DNA from: Actinokineospora terrae
GTDB lineage: Bacteria > Actinomycetota > Actinomycetes > Mycobacteriales > Pseudonocardiaceae
Direction of reading: 5' to 3'
DNA: 64,000 nucleotides
NCBI RefSeq assembly: GCF_900111175.1
Contig: NZ_FOGI01000001.1
Location: 606,194 to 670,193 of the forward strand
A model generated the notes under the pieces. It ran no database searches, was not told where the DNA came from, and saw only the letters and a program-made list of their open reading frames with translations. Both the position numbers and the translations under genes were made by a program. Shown piece after piece: positions 57,781 to 64,000 of this stretch (the stretch's first letter is position 1; the number at the start of each line of letters is the position of its first letter).

Positions 57781-58980
57781 ATGCGCAGAACAGTGGCGTA
57801 CGGGGCCATCGGTGCCACCGTGCTCGCCGCGGGTGTGCTCGCGGGCGTGCCGAGCTCGGCGACGCCGGAGCACGGCCGCGGGTTCGGCCAGGCGGCGCTC
57901 ACCGCGTTCGCCGCGCTGCCGGCGGAGACCTTCGTCTCGGCCAGCGACCCGTCGGGCGCGGCGCTGGGCACCAACCCGGTCAACGGGATCGTGCCGCCGT
58001 TCGCCGACCAGCCGGTGCAGGGCTTCAGCGGCATCGTGCGCAACGGCGACGGCACCTTCGAGGTGTTGTCCGACAACGGCTACGGCTCCAAGGCCAACAG
58101 CGGCGACTTCGTGCTGCGGATCCACCGGATCGCCCCCGACTTCCGCCAGGGCGCGGTGGACGTGCTCGGCGGGGTCAACCTGACCGACCCGAACCGGAAG
58201 GTGCCGTTCCCGCTGACCCGGCCCGACCGCGTGCTCACCGGCTCCGACTTCGACGTCGAGTCGATCGTGCGCGCCGCGGACGGGACCTACTGGATCGGCG
58301 ACGAGTTCGGCCCGTACCTGCTGCACTTCGACCGCGCGGGCAGGCTGCTGACCGCGCCGGTGCCGCTGCCTGGCGTGTTCGCCCCGGAGAACCCCGCCGG
58401 GACGCCCAACCTGGGCGGCAGCAAGGGCTACGAGGGCTTGGCGATCTCCCCGGACCGGCGCACCCTCTACGGGCTGCTCGAGGGCACTGTCGCCGGTGAC
58501 GCCGCGGGCACGTTGCGGCTCAACGAGTTCGACCTCGCCTCCGGCGCCTACACCGGCAAGCGGTGGGTCTACCAGCTCGACCAGCCCAACCACGCCATCG
58601 GCGACCTCACCGCGGTCGACCGCGACCGGTTCCTGGTCATCGAGCGCGACGGCGGCCAGGGCGTGGACGCCAAGGTCAAGAAGATCTACCTGCTGGACAA
58701 GCGCGACCGCGACCACGACGGCAAGCTCGACAAGGTCCTGGTCGCCGACCTGCTGAACCTGGCCAACCCCCGGCACGTGGGCGGCTTCGCCGACCCGTTC
58801 ACCTTCCCGTTCCAGACCATCGAGGACGTCGTCATCCTCGACGACCGCACGCTGGCCGTGCTCAACGACAACAACTTCCCGTTCTCGTCCGGGCGCACCC
58901 CCGGCAAGCCGGACAACAACGAGTTCATCACCGTGCGGCTCACCGACCGGCTCAACGCCGACCCGCGCGTCCTGCGCTGA
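57781..58980 (+). CDS. secreted phytase-like esterase domain protein
   Basis: 399 residues, ATG at 57781 behind GGAGGGG. Signal peptide MRRTVAYGAIGATVLAAGVL to SSA. One large domain of the esterase-like activity of phytase family (PF13449 type): GFSGIVRNGDGTFEVLSDNG, DGTYWIGDEFGPYLLHFDRA, GYEGLAISPDRRTLYGLLEG, IERDGGQGVDAKVKKIYLLD. It is a beta-propeller rich in acidic, probably calcium-binding loops. It may release phosphate or act on esters outside the cell; activity is not certain for this family. Confidence 0.85.
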   Translation: MRRTVAYGAIGATVLAAGVLAGVPSSATPEHGRGFGQAALTAFAALPAETFVSASDPSGAALGTNPVNGIVPPFADQPVQGFSGIVRNGDGTFEVLSDNGYGSKANSGDFVLRIHRIAPDFRQGAVDVLGGVNLTDPNRKVPFPLTRPDRVLTGSDFDVESIVRAADGTYWIGDEFGPYLLHFDRAGRLLTAPVPLPGVFAPENPAGTPNLGGSKGYEGLAISPDRRTLYGLLEGTVAGDAAGTLRLNEFDLASGAYTGKRWVYQLDQPNHAIGDLTAVDRDRFLVIERDGGQGVDAKVKKIYLLDKRDRDHDGKLDKVLVADLLNLANPRHVGGFADPFTFPFQTIEDVVILDDRTLAVLNDNNFPFSSGRTPGKPDNNEFITVRLTDRLNADPRVLR

Positions 58981-59020
58981 CCCTCCCGCGCTGGTCCGAC
59001 CTGCACTGGTCCGACCGCAC

Positions 59021-59066
59021 GAAGCGCACGGCCCCCGGCCAGGTACTACCGGGGGCCGTGCGCTTC
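59021..59066. terminator. 18-bp perfect stem, bidirectional terminator
   Basis: 59021-59038 (starts GAAGCGCACGG) pairs perfectly with 59049-59066 around a 10-base loop, between the convergent esterase and DUF4230 genes. Confidence 0.9.
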
Positions 59067-59069
59067 GGC

Positions 59070-59684
59070 CTAGGGCTGCGGGGCCTGGACGACCCGGTAG
59101 CCCAAAGCGGTGAACATGCCGGTCAGCATGGCGAGGGTGTTCTTCTCCGCGCGCTGCGTCAGGCCTGACTTCTGCGCGGCCTCGCTGATGCGCTGCTCCG
59201 CGGCGACGTAGAACTCCCGTTGGTCCTGAGGAGCGCTCACCAGCGCGCTGAGCTGGTCGAACAGGCCGCGGTCCTGGCGGTAGAGGTAGCTGCGTTCGTT
59301 GTCCAGGTTCGGCTTGCTGAGCTGTGCCTTCGGTAGCCGTACCTGCACCGTCTTGGCCTGCTGGTCGACGGTGAGAGCGTTGTCGGCCAGACCGCGGAAG
59401 TCGACGAACGCGTCGACGCTGCCCGCCGCGACAAACAGCGTGCGTTCGCCCGCGATCTCGGCCGGGACGTACTTGACGTCCTTCTCGATGTCGACCACGA
59501 CCTGGTAGTCACCGGCGGCCGCGTGGTACTCGCTGAGGTCGCGCACGGCCTGCAGCACGGCGGGTTGGCTGCGGTCCACGGTGTCGGTGCCCGGCGTGAA
59601 CCAGCCCGCCGCCCCGATGCCCACCGCGCCCGCTGCCACGACCAGCACGATCACGGCAACGATGCCGATCCACTTCTTGCGCAC
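59070..59684 (-). CDS. DUF4230 membrane-anchored protein
   Basis: 204 residues. MRKKWIGIVAVIVLVVAAGA is an uncleaved signal anchor. The outside domain (AVRDLSEYHAAAGDYQVVVD, IEKDVKYVPAEIAGERTLFV, TVQVRLPKAQLSKPNLDNER, ALGYRVV at the end) fits DUF4230. Function unknown. Confidence 0.8.
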   Translation of the reverse strand: MRKKWIGIVAVIVLVVAAGAVGIGAAGWFTPGTDTVDRSQPAVLQAVRDLSEYHAAAGDYQVVVDIEKDVKYVPAEIAGERTLFVAAGSVDAFVDFRGLADNALTVDQQAKTVQVRLPKAQLSKPNLDNERSYLYRQDRGLFDQLSALVSAPQDQREFYVAAEQRISEAAQKSGLTQRAEKNTLAMLTGMFTALGYRVVQAPQP

Positions 59685-60134
59685 CTGCCATCACCCCACT
59701 CGGTATCACCCACCAAGTGCCACCTGGGGCCGCCGCTGAACCAGCAGCGACGATATTACTCCGATCGGGTGATTCGGTGGTGGCGGTATTTCCCTGGCGC
59801 CACTCGACACCGGCAGATACCGGGAAATCCGAGGCGTGCGGGTGTGTGCGGGCAGTGATCGGTTACGGCGGGCAACGCCCGTTTGGGGGTTTTACGGCGA
59901 TGTTCGCCACGCGGGCGACGAAGTCCGGTCCTCGGGCCTATCGGTCGCGTTTGCCCAGTTCAGGGGGTTGTGAATTGGTGGGAATGGGTGAGTTCCGCGG
60001 TCTTTGCGGTAATTGCGGGATCTCGTTGACCCCGGTGTGCGACCGTGCCACCATGGGTTTCGGGGGGTGTCCGCACGGTCGCGCGCACATCCGTTTCACC
60101 GCGGTTCCGGCACGGGTCTTCAACTGGGGGATTG
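59685..60134. other. divergent spacer, no gene seen
   Basis: 450 bases between the DUF4230 and LuxR-type genes, slightly lower in GC than its surroundings (around 59745-59800). It should hold both promoters; I could not define them. Confidence 0.5.
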
Positions 60135-60764
60135 ATGACTAGTGGGATGTTGTCGCGCCGACTCGGCGGGTTACCGGCCGCGGGCGAGCGGGCCGAGGAC
60201 GTGGTCCGGGCCGCCCGCCACCACGTCGCCGTCGTCTGGCGCGACGGGGTGCTCCCGCTGACCCCGCGGGCCACCGTCGCGCTGCTGGCCGAGGTCGCCT
60301 GCCGCGGCGTGGTGGTCCAGGTGCTGTGCGCCAGGGACAACACCTACGCCGCCGCCGAACTGGCCGACGCGGCGCGGCGCGGCATCGAGGTCCAGTACGT
60401 GCCGAGGGGGACACCGGACGCGATCATCGTCGACCACCGGGTCGCGGTGTTCCCGCCCGGCCTGACCGACGACACCCCCGCCGCGGTGCTGCGCCACAGC
60501 GGCGTCGTCTCCGCGGCCCGCGAACTGTTCACCGCGGGCTGGCAGGCCGCGCTCGCCGCGAGCCGGGTCCCGCTGGCCTGCGTCCAACTCCACCGCGACA
60601 TCCTGACCCTGCTCGGCCGGGGCCACACCGACGACACCGCCGCCCGCAAACTGGGCGTCTCGGTCCGCACCTACCGCAGGCACGTGGCCACCATCATGCG
60701 CACCCTCGGCGCCGACTCCCGCTTCCAGGCCGGTGTCCTCGCCCGCGAACGCGGCCTCGTGTAG
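60135..60764 (+). CDS. LuxR-type HTH regulator with TrmB/PLD-like N-terminal domain
   Basis: 209 residues from the ATG at 60135, after GGGGG. Residues ~20-130 (RAARHHVAVVWRDGVLPLTP, VVVQVLCARDNTYAAAELAD, VQYVPRGTPDAIIVDHRVAV) resemble the phospholipase-D-like sensor domain of TrmB-type regulators. The C-terminal HTH is ILTLLGRGHTDDTAARKLGV, SVRTYRRHVATIMRTLGADS, RFQAGVLARERGLV. No receiver domain, so it is not a response regulator. Targets unknown. Confidence 0.82.
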   Translation: MTSGMLSRRLGGLPAAGERAEDVVRAARHHVAVVWRDGVLPLTPRATVALLAEVACRGVVVQVLCARDNTYAAAELADAARRGIEVQYVPRGTPDAIIVDHRVAVFPPGLTDDTPAAVLRHSGVVSAARELFTAGWQAALAASRVPLACVQLHRDILTLLGRGHTDDTAARKLGVSVRTYRRHVATIMRTLGADSRFQAGVLARERGLV

Positions 60765-60782
60765 GCACGCCCCAAGGCTGGG

Positions 60783-60832
60783 TCCGATGTGGACACCGTG
60801 GACCCCCGGGTGTGCGCAGTGTCCACATCGGA
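60783..60832. terminator. hairpin between LuxR-type and AhpD-like genes
   Basis: TCCGATGTGGACAC (60783-60796) and GTGTCCACATCGGA (60819-60832), 14-bp perfect stem, 22-base loop that can pair further. Both flanking genes converge on it. Confidence 0.75.
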
Positions 60833-60836
60833 ACGG

Positions 60837-61295
60837 TCAGCCGCGGGGCTGGTAGTGGCCCGCGTGCTTGCGCTGGGTGATCCCGAGCCGGTTCCAGGCG
60901 TTGATCAGGGTCGCCGCCATCACGACCTTGGCCAGCGTCGCCTCGTCGAACACCCTGGCCGCCTCGGCGTAGACGTCGTCGGGCACGTGGCTGCCGATGA
61001 CATCGGTGATCGCCTCGGTCAGGGCGAGGGCGGCCCGTTCCTGCTCGGTGTAGAACCCGGTCTCCCGCCACGCGCCCAGCAGCAGCAACCGCTGGGTCGT
61101 CTCCCCGGCGGCCAGCGCGTCGAGCGAGTGCATGTCCAGGCAGAACGCGCACCCGTTGACCTGCGACCCGCGGGTGAAGACCAGCTGGATGATCGTCGGA
61201 TCCAGCCCGGACTCCACGACGGCCATGTGCAGCCCCAGCAGCGCGCGATACCCCTCCGGCCACGCCTGCGCCAGGTCGACCCGTCCCTCGCTCAT
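60837..61295 (-). CDS. AhpD-like carboxymuconolactone-decarboxylase-fold protein
   Basis: 152 residues. The redox motif is GCAFCLDMHS: Cys49, Cys52 and His56, as in AhpD-type alkylhydroperoxidases. LVFTRGSQVNGCAFC and AALALTEAITDV are family blocks. It probably reduces peroxides with an unknown thiol partner. It lies 64 bases after the LysE stop on the same strand, so it may be the last gene of that operon. Confidence 0.88.
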   Translation of the reverse strand: MSEGRVDLAQAWPEGYRALLGLHMAVVESGLDPTIIQLVFTRGSQVNGCAFCLDMHSLDALAAGETTQRLLLLGAWRETGFYTEQERAALALTEAITDVIGSHVPDDVYAEAARVFDEATLAKVVMAATLINAWNRLGITQRKHAGHYQPRG

Positions 61296-61359
61296 GGCCG
61301 GAACCTACCGGACCCCGACACCCAAAACCTGTCCGCCACCCGGGTGGCGATGACCCCGA

Positions 61360-61971
61360 TCAGGTGGTGAGCAAGGTGCGCACGGCGAACACCGTGAACA
61401 CCACCGCCACCACGCCGTCCGTCACCCGGAGCGCGAGCGGCGTGTGCAGCAGTGCCGACAGCCTGCGCACCAACGTGATCCACACCAGCAGCCACAGCAT
61501 GACCAACCCCAGGTACACCACGGCAAGTGGCGTCAACCCGGCGATCGGGTCGGACCCGGCGGGGATGAACTGCGGCAGGAAGGCCATCAGGAACAACCCC
61601 ACCTTCGGGTTCGTCCCCGTGCACAAGAACCCCTGCAAGTAAGCACGTCCGGCCGGAGGCGCCGCGACCACCCCGCCCGGAGCCACCGGCGACAGTGCCG
61701 ACCGCAGTGCCAGAGCCGCCATCACCAGCAGGACCACCGCCCCTGCCACGCAGAAACCCCGGTACAGCCCGGGTCGGGTGGCCAGCAGGGCGGCGAGGCC
61801 CAGCGAGCCCACCACCAGGTGGGCCGCCCCCGCGGTGACCATGCCGAGTGCGGCGGCCACCGCGGGGTGGGGGCGGCGGTGGGTGAGCAGGAGCCGGGTC
61901 AGCAGGGCCAGGTCGGGGCCGGGGGTCATGATCACCAGCAGCGAGCCGACCACGAACGTCGTGCTGACCAC
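61360..61971 (-). CDS. LysE/RhtB-family exporter
   Basis: 203 residues, about six membrane segments. The signature VGSLLVIMTPGPDLALLTRL, then GMVTAGAAHLVVGSLGLAAL and GFLCTGTNPKVGLFLMAFLP QFIP block, are characteristic of amino acid/amine exporters. The GTG at 61971 is 8 bases after the ATP-grasp stop, so the two are coupled: the exporter may secrete the ligase product. Confidence 0.9.
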   Translation of the reverse strand: MVSTTFVVGSLLVIMTPGPDLALLTRLLLTHRRPHPAVAAALGMVTAGAAHLVVGSLGLAALLATRPGLYRGFCVAGAVVLLVMAALALRSALSPVAPGGVVAAPPAGRAYLQGFLCTGTNPKVGLFLMAFLPQFIPAGSDPIAGLTPLAVVYLGLVMLWLLVWITLVRRLSALLHTPLALRVTDGVVAVVFTVFAVRTLLTT

Positions 61972-61979
61972 GGCCCCGC

Positions 61980-63251
61980 TCAGCCGATCGGGGCGGGGTG
62001 CTCGGCGGTGATCACCAGCGAGCGCTCCAGGTCGCGGACCACCCGGTAGTCGGCGTCGACCTGGTCGGCGTCCGGGTGCGAGAGGATCGCGAAGCCGAAC
62101 TCCAGGCTGTCCACCAGGTTCCTGGTCGCCTGCACCGGACCGCCCTCGGTCAGGTTCTGGATGGAGAAGTGGTGGCTCGCGAGGTCCCGCACCTTCGCCA
62201 GCGCCGACACCCCGTGCACCACGCCGGACGCGGGCGCGATGTGGAACACGCAGGTCTGGTGCCGCACCAGGTGGTAGTCCGCCGACACCGGCTCACCGGC
62301 CAGGCTGCGGACCGTGCGGTCGATCTGGCTGTCGCCGGTGGCCACCCGGTTGAACCTGGGCTGCCCACCGCCGTGCGGGCGCGCGCCGAGCTCGATCAGC
62401 AGCGGGCCGTCCGCGGTGTGCATGATCTCCACGTGCGCCGCGCCGTAGCGGACGCCGACCGCGTCGAGGACCTCCCTGGCGTACGCCAGCAGCACCGGGA
62501 TCGCCGGGTCGGTCTCCGGCAGCCAGCGCATCGTGTCGTACACCGCCATGTACGGCCCGTTGTCCACCTTGTGGTAGCGGCACACGTCGACCAGCGCGTG
62601 CACCCCGTCCTGGCTGAAGGTGTCGATGACGTACTCGGTGCCGGTGACGTACCGCTGCACCAGCAACCGGTCGTCCACCTCGCCGAACTGGTTGACCCGC
62701 CCCAGGTTCGCGGCGAACACCTCGGCCCAGCCGACCCCGCCGGTCACCTTCACCACGCCGTCGGTCGACGCGCTCTTCGGCGGCTTGATCACCAGGTCCG
62801 CGCCGACCAGCCCGGAGCGGACCAGCCACTCGCGCACCTCGTCGACGTCGGCGGTGCAGATCTGCGGGATCGTCGGCAGCCCGGCGGCGGCGACCGCGGC
62901 GGCCATCGCCCACTTGTCCCGCCGCGCGTCGGCCAGCCCGGGCACGTTCGACCGCGCGGGCGTCACCAGCGGCGCCAGCCGTTCGGCCAGCTCCACCCCG
63001 GACTCGCACCCGGCCAGCACGCACCGCGGGTCCAGCGCCCGCAGCCGGTCCACCACCTCGGTGAGGTCACCGCGGTAGACGATCGGGTCGGTGTAGTCGG
63101 CCGGTTGGTACGAGGACGCGTAGGCCTCCGGCGGCTGCTCCGAGCTGAGCACCGCGACGACGTCGATGCCGCGCTCGGCCAGCGCGGCGGCGAACAGCGC
63201 GCCAGAGGAGTAAGGGTCGACGATGACCGCCGGTCCACTCGGCTCAGACAC
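61980..63251 (-). CDS. ATP-grasp ligase (amino-acid ligase / carboxylate-amine ligase type)
   Basis: 423 residues, GTG at 63251. N-terminal pre-ATP-grasp domain (AVIVDPYSSGALFAAALAER, RCVLAGCESGVELAERLA), then ARRDKWAMAAAVAAAGLPTI, ATP-binding LVIKPPKSASTDGVVKV, VQRYVTGTEYVIDTF, and the metal site VEIMHTADGPLLIELGARPH followed by GGG. This matches BacD-like L-amino-acid ligases that make dipeptides or amides in the cytoplasm. The start overlaps the hydrolase stop by 8 bases. Confidence 0.87.
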   Translation of the reverse strand: MSEPSGPAVIVDPYSSGALFAAALAERGIDVVAVLSSEQPPEAYASSYQPADYTDPIVYRGDLTEVVDRLRALDPRCVLAGCESGVELAERLAPLVTPARSNVPGLADARRDKWAMAAAVAAAGLPTIPQICTADVDEVREWLVRSGLVGADLVIKPPKSASTDGVVKVTGGVGWAEVFAANLGRVNQFGEVDDRLLVQRYVTGTEYVIDTFSQDGVHALVDVCRYHKVDNGPYMAVYDTMRWLPETDPAIPVLLAYAREVLDAVGVRYGAAHVEIMHTADGPLLIELGARPHGGGQPRFNRVATGDSQIDRTVRSLAGEPVSADYHLVRHQTCVFHIAPASGVVHGVSALAKVRDLASHHFSIQNLTEGGPVQATRNLVDSLEFGFAILSHPDADQVDADYRVVRDLERSLVITAEHPAPIG

Positions 63252-64000
63252 CGGCGGCCTCCGCGTCGGCGACGGTGCTGTCTGTGATGGTGCTGTCTGT
63301 GATGGTGATGTCCTCGCCCTCGGCCAGGGTCACCACGGCGGCGCAGAACCGGCGGACCATGTCAGCGGCGGGCTCGCTGACCCCCCTGGCGCGGACAGGC
63401 GCGTGCACCATGCCCGGCTCCAGGACGTACCGGACCGGTGTGCCGTTGTGCTCCAGCAGTTCCACGTACTTCTCGGCGTCGACCCGCAGCGAGTCCTTCT
63501 CGCAGCCGACCACGTAGGCGGGCGGCAGGGCGTGGAACTTCCCGCCCAGCAACGGCGAGACGTACTGGTCGGCGGCCTGGTCCACCTCGGGGCAGTAGCA
63601 GGCCACGAAGTACTCCATCTCCCCGCCGGACAGCAGCGGCGCGTCCTCGCCGCCGTGCCGCCAGCGGGTGAAGTCCAGCACCGGGCTGATCAGGGCCTGC
63701 CCGCGCAGCGCGGGGCCGCCCCGGTCGCGGGCCAGCATGGACAGCACCACGGCCATGTTCGCCCCGGAGCTCTCGCCCGCCACCACCGCGGCCGAGGTGT
63801 CGATGGACAGCCCGAACGCCGCCGGGTCGGCCAGCACGGCGCTGACCCCGGCGTAGCAGTCCTCCACCGGGCCGGGCGCGGGGTTCTCCGGCGCCATGCC
63901 GAAGTCGATCGCGATGGTCACCAGCCCGGTCCGGTCGGCGATCTCGGCGACCAGGCTGTGGTGGCTGAGCAGCGAGCCGATGACGAACCCGCCGCCGCGC
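63244..64000 (-). CDS. alpha/beta hydrolase, HSL (fold-3) family, 5' part beyond the window
   Basis: At least 252 residues; the start is outside. Nucleophile elbow GESSGANMAV (Ser), acid VVGCEKDSLRVDAEKYVELL (Asp), His in LEPGMVHAPVR: a complete triad. The oxyanion segment at the window edge reads RGGGFVIGS, with Arg where the family has the His of HGGG. The C-terminus carries DSTITDST from a 15-bp tandem duplication (63275-63304). An esterase or amidase acting on the ATP-grasp product or substrate is plausible. Confidence 0.85.
   Translation of the reverse strand, partial: RGGGFVIGSLLSHHSLVAEIADRTGLVTIAIDFGMAPENPAPGPVEDCYAGVSAVLADPAAFGLSIDTSAAVVAGESSGANMAVVLSMLARDRGGPALRGQALISPVLDFTRWRHGGEDAPLLSGGEMEYFVACYCPEVDQAADQYVSPLLGGKFHALPPAYVVGCEKDSLRVDAEKYVELLEHNGTPVRYVLEPGMVHAPVRARGVSEPAADMVRRFCAAVVTLAEGEDITITDSTITDSTVADAEAAGV
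63275..63304. repeat. 15-bp tandem duplication inside the hydrolase gene
   Basis: GTGCTGTCTGTGATG twice in direct succession, in frame, adding five residues to the C-terminal tail; a slippage product. Confidence 0.9.

Overview
The window is chromosomal DNA of a very high-GC actinomycete. Third codon positions are almost all G or C, GTG starts and 4-base stop/start overlaps are frequent, and the families are typical of the group: an AfsR/SARP regulator, GlnX/GlnH-type sensors, mycothiol-type DinB-fold enzymes, many XRE/MarR/TetR regulators and lipoprotein transporters. A methyl-accepting chemotaxis protein (41483-43114) suggests a motile genus. Pseudonocardiaceae (Actinokineospora/Actinosynnema-like) is my best guess, made from gene content alone. 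I saw no rRNA, tRNA, CRISPR array, transposase or phage genes.

Layout. 1-4329: end of a peptide-type ABC importer operon that includes a sulfatase. 4819-7161: an operon for a TasA-like secreted protein, a SipW-type signal peptidase and a LamG protein, preceded on the map by a 27-bp palindromic repeat array. 7610-12760: an ArsR-SRPBCC fusion with a readable promoter/operator, two paralogous secreted beta-sandwich proteins, a GT2 glycosyltransferase, a DUF11-type wall protein and a ribbon-helix-helix/Clp-N protein that is probably leaderless. 12761-13862: repeat-rich non-coding DNA. 13863-19294: an AmiC-like ligand-binding protein, a MarR regulator, and an APC permease/acetamidase-formamidase pair (possible amide use). 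19903-23639: a MarR protein whose tail runs into a 45-bp repeat, then a cNMP-domain histidine kinase translationally coupled to a receiver-Grx-TrxR fusion. 23885-24549: an XRE regulator convergent with an overlooked 30-residue secreted peptide, which is preceded by a Cys-Cys-Cys mini-ORF. 24630-25502: an 11-12 unit, 49-bp minisatellite between two copies of an intergenic element. 25545-28385: SARP regulator. 28753-36379: MFS exporter, secreted protease, XRE/TPR regulator, M15 peptidase, and a USP/Acg pair sharing an inverted-repeat operator. 36501-46247: assorted metabolic and regulatory genes, including the MCP and an AraC/SDR/DUF4345 cluster. 46267-50948: a tandem duplication of a GlnX-GlnH sensing module. 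50949-56018: a complete peptide ABC importer operon. 56240-60764: a TetR/SDR pair with a 32-bp operator, a phytase-like esterase, a DUF4230 protein and a LuxR-type regulator. 60837-64000: AhpD-like protein, LysE exporter, ATP-grasp ligase and an alpha/beta hydrolase cut by the window edge, plausibly a small-molecule ligation/export operon.

The most interesting signals are the secreted mini-peptide beside its XRE regulator with the poly-Cys leader, the duplicated GlnX-GlnH pairs without an adjacent PknG, the kinase coupled to an enzyme-output response regulator with degenerate redox motifs, the SipW/TasA-like surface locus, the operator shared by the USP and Acg genes, and a recurrent class of 45-49-bp-period intergenic minisatellites.
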